From NCBI GenBank assembly GCA_903813345.2, contig CAIIXF020000010.1, positions 17,371,181 through 17,435,180 of the forward strand: a stretch of 64,000 nt of DNA, given 5' to 3'. Positions 57,901-64,000 of the stretch are shown here, piece by piece. The position numbers and the translations under genes were made by a program. Position 1 is the stretch's first letter, and every line of letters begins with the position of its first letter. This stretch comes from Owenia fusiformis (lineage: Eukaryota > Annelida > Polychaeta > Sabellida > Oweniidae). Under the pieces are notes generated by a model. That model worked only from the letters and a program-made list of their open reading frames with translations. It was not told where the DNA came from and ran no database searches.

Positions 57901-60900
57901 CTATTGAAGTTATAGATTCTATGAATATACATCTCTGGTTAATAATTATTGTTGATTCGAATACATGATATATTACATTAACATGTAATTTGTAATAAAA
58001 TAAAACTCTGTGATGAAATTCTTTCTTTCACAATTTTTTTATTTTTATTCATTTAGAAAAAAAGGTATAAAATTAAGTATCAAAAAGTACCATAAAGTCT
58101 TAATAATCCATATAACTGTTTTACAAGGGTATATAGGGTACATGAGTCGCATATGTACAAGTATTTACATGAGAACAAAATAATGCAATGCATAAACCAA
58201 GCATGGATATATGTACATGTATGAAATCATAAATTTTGGAACTATACCCTAATGCATTTACATTATACATACTGAAAGTATTGCCCAATTATAATTTTAT
58301 CTAATTATATGATATGAAAAAGCACAAAGGGTAACATCTGGAAAAAAAAGCAAGGCAAACCCCTATAAATCCTTTAAATCTCATGTATATTGGATTTAGT
58401 GTTCATGTGTCTCTACCCTGCAGCCTGCAATGTATCAGATGAAAGATTTGTGTGTTGACAATTTTTTTACCTTACAACCAAAATTCTCCTGCTGTTTTTC
58501 ATAAATACACCCATGTGAGATGAACATGTTCCTTATCAGTTACCTTTTGTGAGGCCTCTGTCACCGCCATTGTTCAAAACCAGGGAAAGAATCTTTACTG
58601 TGGACAAGTCAAGTGCTGAAAAGTTATTACATCAGGAGCATAGCAGAGTTCATTCACTCTGGACTATCTTTTGAAGTGTTGAGGCATAGTCGGGTTTGCC
58701 ATACTATACTAATTCATATGTTATAATGTTGTAGTGATGAGGAAGGGGAGGATGATTCTACTCTCTTGTATCTACCTGTAGCCCCTGAAGTGGAGGAACC
58801 AGAAGAAGGCTGGGGACCTGTTCCACCCCCAACAGACCAGGTAGGTCTCATAAGAACATATTGTACATGTTCCTACCCCAATGAAAGAGAATGCCTCATA
58901 AGCACATATTGTACCTGTACCTTCCTCAATGAAAGAATGCCTCATAAGCACATATTGTACATGTACCTTCCTCAATGAAAGAGAATGCCTCATAAGCACA
59001 TATTGTACCTGTACCTTCCTCAATGAAAGAATGCCTCATAAGCACATATTGTACTTGTACCATCCCCAATGAAAGAGAATCCTTCATAAGTACATATTGT
59101 ACCTGTACCTTCCTCAATGAAAGAATGCCTCATAAGCACATATTGTTCCTGTACCTTCCCCAATGAAAGAGAATGCCCCATAAGCACATATTGTACCTGT
59201 ACCATCCCCAATGAAAGAGAATGCCTCATAAGCACATATTGTAACTGTACCATCCCCAATGAAAGAGAATGCTTCATAAGCACATATTGTACCTGTACCT
59301 TCCTCAATGAAAGAATGCCTTATAAGCACATACTGTACTTGTACCATCCCCTATGAAAGAATGCCTCATAAGCACATATTGTACATGTACCTTCCTCAAT
59401 GAAAGAGAATGCCTCATAAGCTCATATTGTACCTGTACCATCCCCAATGAAAGAGAATGCTTCATAAGCACATATTGTACCTGTACCATCCCCAATGAAA
59501 GAATGCCTCATAAGCACATACTGTACTTGTACCATCACCGATGAAAGAGAATCCTTCATAAGCACATATTGTACCTGTACCTTCCCCAATGAAACAGAAG
59601 CCTCATAAGCACATATTGTACCTTCCCCAATGAAAAAGTAGGCCTCATATACAAAGTCTACCTGTACATTTCCCAACAAAAAATTAAATCTCATAAGATC
59701 AAATGAGGTAGGCCTCATTTGGGCATATTGCACCCTGTGTAAAGTGAAGAGATCTACCTCCATCAAATGGATCACTTCTGTCTGAAATCCAGTAGATGCA
59801 AGAATGCATTACCATCAACAAGATGCGTTGACATTAAAAGATATTACAGCCCATATGTGACTGAAAATATAAAGCTCAACAAAATGATTAAAACAAAACA
59901 ACCTCGAGCTGACATTTTCTGGAAAAATAACATTGACATTAGCTCTGTCACTTGCACTTTAGTAATTTATTAACAATTGATATAAGATCATACAGTTGTT
60001 ATACACAGAATCAAAATAGAATAATTATTGATTAGTTCAAGGAAAACTGTCTATGTGTGAAATTGTATCTAAGGTTTGTTATCCAGGGTTGTTATTAACT
60101 TGTATACATTTATTCAAATTAAAGTGCTTTTCCATGTAATACTATATTGTTGTCATCTTATTATGTAGTACTATATTGTTCACATCTTGTGGCTTATCCA
60201 TTCAAATAAGCTGTTGTCTAGTTATACACTTATTCTTAAAGTGCTTTTACATGTAATACTATATTGTTGTCATCTTATTATGTAGTACTATATTGTTCAC
60301 ATCCGTTCAAATTGAAATTTTCACAGATGTAAGATCAAACTAGTGCCAAGTTGCCAACTAGCTTTTGGGCATGCTGGTAAAATTACATGGTGGCCATTTT
60401 GAATTTTTAGAAATGTCTTGTCATATTATTTTTCGGAAAACTGCTTTTCTATTCAATTTGAAATGTTTACAGGTGCAAGAGTGCCAATATATGGTAGCCA
60501 TTATGAATTTTTCGATAAATCTTCATCAAAATTACAGGAGAACGCTTTAATCATTTCAGGTTTGAAGAGATGTTTGAAGCAGACTAATATAAATATCTGA
60601 TTAGGTTTTGTGCATGATTGGTGAATTACATCAATTTAAACTCACTTTAAGATAGCATCACAGATTCAAATTCTTAGCAAGTTGCTATTGTGCAATAACT
60701 CAGTATGTCCCTCTTTAGTCTAAAAGCAAAACTAACGGTTGCTGCCCTCTTCATGACCTTCCTCTCTAAATCAAAATAACAAGCTTATTTATCACACAAA
60801 ATATACTCTGATCTGTTCTGTATTATTTGTCAGAGCAGTTGATTGCATATTCTATTTCAGGCTGCTGCTCCATCCCAGCCAGCTGAACAAGATAGTAAAA

Positions 60901-63840
60901 AACGTAGCTCATCGAAAAGACATTCAACAGACACATCACCTTCTACAAAGAAGAAAAAAACAGTTTTACCATATGATATAGAATTACCCAATGCACCAAT
61001 AGATGGTGAGTTCACATTTCCTTGCCTGATAATTATTGATATTATGTTGTAACAGTGCATGTTATTTCAAATTGTTTTGGTATGTTATATTGTTATTAGC
61101 GCCTGGTGTCTGGCGGCTGGTGTCTCACTTTTCTTGCCTGATTAATATCAAAGTAAACTCCTTGATGGATTGATTATAGATTCTTAGGGATATGGAAAGT
61201 TAGAACTAGAAATGTACAGTGATTTTTATGGTATCCATTTTGGATTTTCTTGTCTACATATTTCCCTGGCAACCTACTTGGTTGGTTGGTTTGAATTTTT
61301 CAGGGACACATCTTGGAATGATATTCTAGAGGGAACTACTTTTTCGTTTATACAGGATAGATTGAGCAGCCATTTTGCATTTTTCATCCTAGCCAAAAAT
61401 CTTGTCTGCAAAATGTGTTGTGTGTTTTTTTCTAGGCATTTCATTTCTTTCATAGATACCTTCATAGAATATATAATCAGCAAAAATCATACGAATCATA
61501 CTGATTTTGATATGTAACCAGACATGTTAATTCATCAATTAACAGTTACATGTATATCTTTTGGAACTCTTCCCACTTATTATTAGACTCCAGATGTCAA
61601 TCTGGAGTCTATTGTTTTTGCCAGTATTCTTATTATTCTTTATTCTTATTTTTCTTTCCCAGTTTTCTCGATAACCATAAGGTTTCCAATAAAGATCATT
61701 ATTCAGTCAATTTATGTCCAGTATCTAGTTCCTCAGAAATTGGGTCAAATTTTTATCTAGGTCAAAGGTCAAGAACTAGGTCAAATCTTACATTTTCAAC
61801 ATTCTATCATTTATCTTCGTTGTTGTTTATCGTAACTCCTAAATCTTTATTTCATCATGTAGCTTAGAAAAAGCCAAAGCAAAGATATGACATTAGATTT
61901 TTTATTTCGCTTACCGATTTTGAAATATGGCGTCCAGAAAGTAGGTCAAAATAACGATTTCTCCAAATTTAACATCTGAGTTATGAATTAAGGTTAGAAT
62001 TTAATCAGGAATCAGAATCTGCAAACCAAATTTCGATCCGACTTCCGGTTCGAAAGTTATGGCGTTTTGAAATTTCGAGAAAAGTCGATCTGATGATATC
62101 CTAGAAAGTCAAGAGTAGCGAAGAAAATATAGAAAAAATCATCCTTCCTTCCTATCCTGTCTGATCATATCCTTCCTATCTATCCTTCCTTCCTATCCTT
62201 TCCTTCCTATCCTATCCTTCCTTCCTATTCTATATCCTATCCTATCCTAGAACTGGGTCAAATCTTACATTTTGTCTATTATCTTCGTCATTATTTATCG
62301 AAACGTCTTCATCTTTTTTTCATCATGTAGCTTAGAAACAGCCCTTTCATATGTGTGCCATCCGTTTTTTGATTACTTTTACCGATTTTGAAATATGGCG
62401 TCCAGAAAGTATGTCAAAATAAAAAGTTCTCCAAATTCAAGGTATGAGTTATCAATTAGGGGTAGAATTTTTTCAGAAATCCAAATCTGCAAACCAAATT
62501 TCGATCCAACTTCCGGTTCGGAAGTTATGGCGTTTTAAAAGCTCAAAAATCGCTAAATTTGGTGCCCATGTTAAGTCAATGGGAAAAAAAAGATTTTTTT
62601 GAAGTGAGAAATACGAAATATAAACTGAGTTCAGCTTAATTTAATGAAAGCCTTCAAAAAAAGGGGACCTCAAAAGCCAGTTAGTTTCAAAATTTGGACA
62701 CCAAAATGCCTAGGTCAAAATCTAGGTCAAATTCAAAGGTTTTCCTTATTTTTGCATTTCTGACACTACACTTCAATTATATTCTTCGAAATTGTGTATA
62801 CATGTAGCCAAGAGTGTGTTAATAGTGTTAGCCTTTTGCCGTCAGAAAGTATTTTGACCCACTTTTGAGATATGGTGTCCGAAAAGTAGGTCAAAATAAA
62901 AAGTTTCAAAATTTAACGTATGAGTTATGAATTAGGGGTAGAATTTTGTCAGGAATCTGAATCTGCAAATCAAATTTGGATCTGACTGCCGGTTTGGAAG
63001 TTATGGCGTTTTGAAATCGATCTGATGGTATCCTGATAGAAAGTCAAGAGTAGAGAAGAAAATATTGAAAAATTCATCCATCCTTCCTATCTGATCCTAT
63101 CCTTCCTATCTATCCTTCCTTCGTATCTTTTCCTTCCTATCCTATCATATCCTTTCTTCTTATTCTATCCTATCCTTCTTTCTTATTCTATCCTATCGTT
63201 CCTTCCTATTCTATCCTATCCTACCTTCCTATTTTATTCATCCATCTTTTTTTGGATGACTCAGCTTATTCTGGATGACTCGGCTTATTCTGGATGACTC
63301 GGCTAAAAAAGGTCTTAATCTGGAGTCTGAAATTGAACTTGTTCAATTTCCAAAGTCTAGTTATTATGTGTTGCCATGGCAATGATTTGTCATTGAATAA
63401 GTTTTGAAGCAAATTACTATGTGCATGTAGGCAATGTCATACTGTTATTATGAAACCTAGTGTTTTGTTATTGTCTTTTATGTAAGTGACAAACAAGATG
63501 AAATATTAACAGACTGATTCAGCTGTTGATGACGAACATACAGTTTATGCCACCATCAAATTAAGTCAGATCTCTAGCATTGAAGAAGATCATGTACGGA
63601 AACCATTTTATTCACATTCTATAATTACATTGTATTATATCTTAGGAATAACATGAATATATCTATATTTCAGAAATTCACCCACTGCTAAATGTTAAAA
63701 AGCCTACAGAAAAGAGTTCTACTAAGAAAAGCAGTCGACCGAAATCGCAAAAGTCCAAGGACTCAAGATCACGGAAAGAAAAAGGTCACAGTCACAGCTT
63801 GAAACCTGTTGTAAAACTGTCTGTTTTAGTTCCTCCTTGA
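48965..63840 (+). CDS. RBBP5: Retinoblastoma-binding protein 5, COMPASS/MLL subunit, 526 aa
   Basis: A WD40 core subunit of SET1/MLL histone H3 lysine-4 methyltransferase complexes; with ASH2L it activates the SET domain (known for the family). Exons: 48965-48983, 49081-49106, 51036-51208, 51507-51647, 51979-52138, 52820-52929, 54899-55018, 55291-55444, 56443-56514, 56960-57147, 58735-58840, 60861-61005, 63674-63840; total 1581 nt, phases all consistent. The start MNLELLESFGQNFPE and the repeats GTLLAVGCNDGRIVIWDF and WEKSVGNLVKILHG follow human RBBP5. The acidic ASH2L-contacting segment EYEERESEFD is at residues 343-352, followed by the conserved LPVAPEVEEPEE stretch and a Lys/Ser-rich tail with the conserved HPLL. 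Human RBBP5 is 538 aa. The C-terminus reads through to TGA at 63838-63840; an alternative last exon beyond is possible. Intron 1 is only 97 bp; introns 2 and 12 are long. Confidence 0.95.
50463..50502. repeat. Hairpin related to the 22-bp palindrome at 19186
   Basis: GATGGGCTTTCAATAAA and its near-inverted copy TTTATTAGAAGCCCATGG face each other in RBBP5 intron 2. The arms share ATGGGCTTTC with the palindrome at 19186-19207, so both may come from one element family. Confidence 0.5.
52105..52352. repeat. Tandem copies of the RBBP5 exon 5 end and its donor
   Basis: The exon end TTTACACTGGCAATGCTAAA plus GGGAGGGTAAG is followed in the intron by degraded copies, for example near 52200-52237 and 52305-52346, each ending in an AAGGAAGGGTA-like donor look-alike. 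The exon frame stays open through the intron to 52222. The array straddles the exon-intron border. Confidence 0.65.
52570..52729. mobile_element. 160-bp mariner-like MITE, TA-flanked
   Basis: Starts CAGTAAAACATGTGTA and ends GACAGGTTTTACTG, with TA at 52568-52569 and 52730-52731. Same family as the STOML2 intron copy at 30005-30169. Lies in RBBP5 intron 5, about 90 bases before exon 6. Confidence 0.7.
53791..53958. mobile_element. 168-bp foldback hairpin in RBBP5 intron 6
   Basis: The left arm runs from ATATAGACC through GAGCAGGGTTTCTAGTTTCG to GGTCTTGGCACAAA; the right arm is its inverted copy, with few differences, ending at GGTCTATAT. The loop is short and contains GAACGACCGAAGGG. This is nearly all palindrome, so transcripts would form a stable hairpin. 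Confidence 0.75.
56537..56930. repeat. Minisatellite, about 20 bp, after the exon 9 donor
   Basis: Some 19 loose copies of AACCTCATCTAATTCTTCTC begin about 20 bases after the exon 9 donor (56515) and end about 30 bases before exon 10 (56960), filling almost the whole intron. The repeat is pyrimidine-rich on the plus strand, so it doubles as an extended polypyrimidine region before the acceptor. Confidence 0.75.
58845..59650. repeat. Minisatellite, about 47 bp x 17, at the exon 11 donor
   Basis: The unit is CTCATAAGCACATATTGTAC then CTGTACCTTCCTCAATGA then AAGAGAATGC, in tandem. The first copy starts within the exon 11 splice donor region (GTAGGTCTCATAAGAAC). Long open frames run through it on both strands because the unit has few stops; I regard them as array artefacts. 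Confidence 0.85.
60121..60305. repeat. Direct duplication in RBBP5 intron 11
   Basis: The phrase AAAGTGCTTTTCCATGTAAT followed by ACTATATTGTTGTCATC and TTATTATGTAGTACTATATT occurs twice, about 117 bp apart, with almost no change. A recent small duplication. Confidence 0.65.
61583..63361. repeat. Composite repeat block in RBBP5 intron 12
   Basis: A module with AAATATGGCGTCCAGAAAGT, AAATTTCGATCCGACTTCCG and GTTATGGCGTTTTGAAA appears three times (about 61770-62090, 62260-62540 and 62760-63020). CCTTCCTATCC microsatellites follow copies one and three. The block starts with an AGACTCCAG...CTGGAGTCT palindrome and ends near TCTGGAGTCTG, so it may be one large inserted element with internal duplications. 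No protein frame is recognised. Confidence 0.55.
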
Positions 63841-64000
63841 TGTTGTATTATGCACTATGCATGTCCTCTATATAGTAAGGCTCAATCTTTCTTTCTTTCT
63901 TAGTGGCTACTCAGAATATCAATGTTTTTGCTACATGAAGATGAGCTTTTACAACACAATGTTGGAAACAATGGAAAACATTGGTCTTCTGACTCGTCAG
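63841..64000 (+). other. RBBP5 3' UTR, cut by the window edge
   Basis: Sequence after the RBBP5 stop with no poly(A) signal inside the window. A pyrimidine-rich TTTCTTTCTTTCTTAG at 63888-63902 could act as an acceptor for an alternative last exon, but joining it from the weak GT at 63784 gives only a short frame. Confidence 0.4.

Noticed and set aside
58845-59650. Possible CRISPR-like array
   Set aside because: Units are adjoining near-identical tandem copies with no unique spacers, in a eukaryotic intron.
58766-59775. Long open frames on both strands in the 47-bp array
   Set aside because: They result from a tandem unit without stops; only the first part (to 58840) is RBBP5 exon 11.

Overview
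This is a piece of a metazoan nuclear genome: AT-rich, with many small phase-compatible exons, GT-AG introns, frequent TACATGTA and TAGGCCTAC words, and introns full of small inverted-repeat DNA transposons. The gene set (STOML2, RBBP5, an OLAH-type thioesterase, secreted sushi/chitin-binding and von Willebrand C (VWC) proteins) suggests a marine invertebrate, probably a deuterostome such as an echinoderm or hemichordate. That placement is inference; the sequence does not fix the species. Five genes could be traced from start codon to stop codon by joining exons whose phases fit exactly. No LTR element, retrovirus-like element, LINE reverse transcriptase, rRNA or CRISPR array was recognised.

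Layout. (1) 2679-25981, plus: a 38-exon secreted protein (about 1519 aa) made almost only of VWC half-domains. Its core is eight tandem exon trios, B-A-A', spread over 4.7-19.5 kb, followed by ten B-type half-modules. (2) 26664-32881, minus: STOML2, 11 exons, 363 aa, tail to tail with gene 1. (3) 33964-41040, minus: a secreted protein with three sushi-like domains and a C-terminal chitin-binding-2-like domain, 315 aa, 5 exons. (4) 36436-38184, plus: an intronless acyl-CoA synthetase-like gene (582 aa) lying on the opposite strand inside the first intron of gene 3. (5) 42075-45148, minus: an OLAH-like thioesterase, 7 coding exons, 257 aa. (6) 48965-63840, plus: RBBP5, 13 exons, 526 aa, complete to its stop.

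The VWC gene is the most unusual region. Every internal exon but the last two begins and ends in phase 1, so modules can be gained, lost or skipped without a frameshift. Exons and introns were copied together several times. Because duplicated introns supply empty-site copies, transposon insertions can be read precisely: a 741-bp element flanked by ATT, a 22-bp perfect palindrome flanked by 7-bp repeats, a 1.4-kb foldback element and others. In RBBP5, three introns carry minisatellites that start right at or just beyond the 5' splice site; one includes copies of exon-end sequence.

Functionally the genes are a mixed neighbourhood: two secreted modular proteins, a mitochondrial inner-membrane scaffold, a chromatin (H3K4 methyltransferase) subunit, and two fatty-acid enzymes (acyl-CoA synthetase-like and thioesterase) about 4 kb apart. 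No operon-like arrangement is implied.
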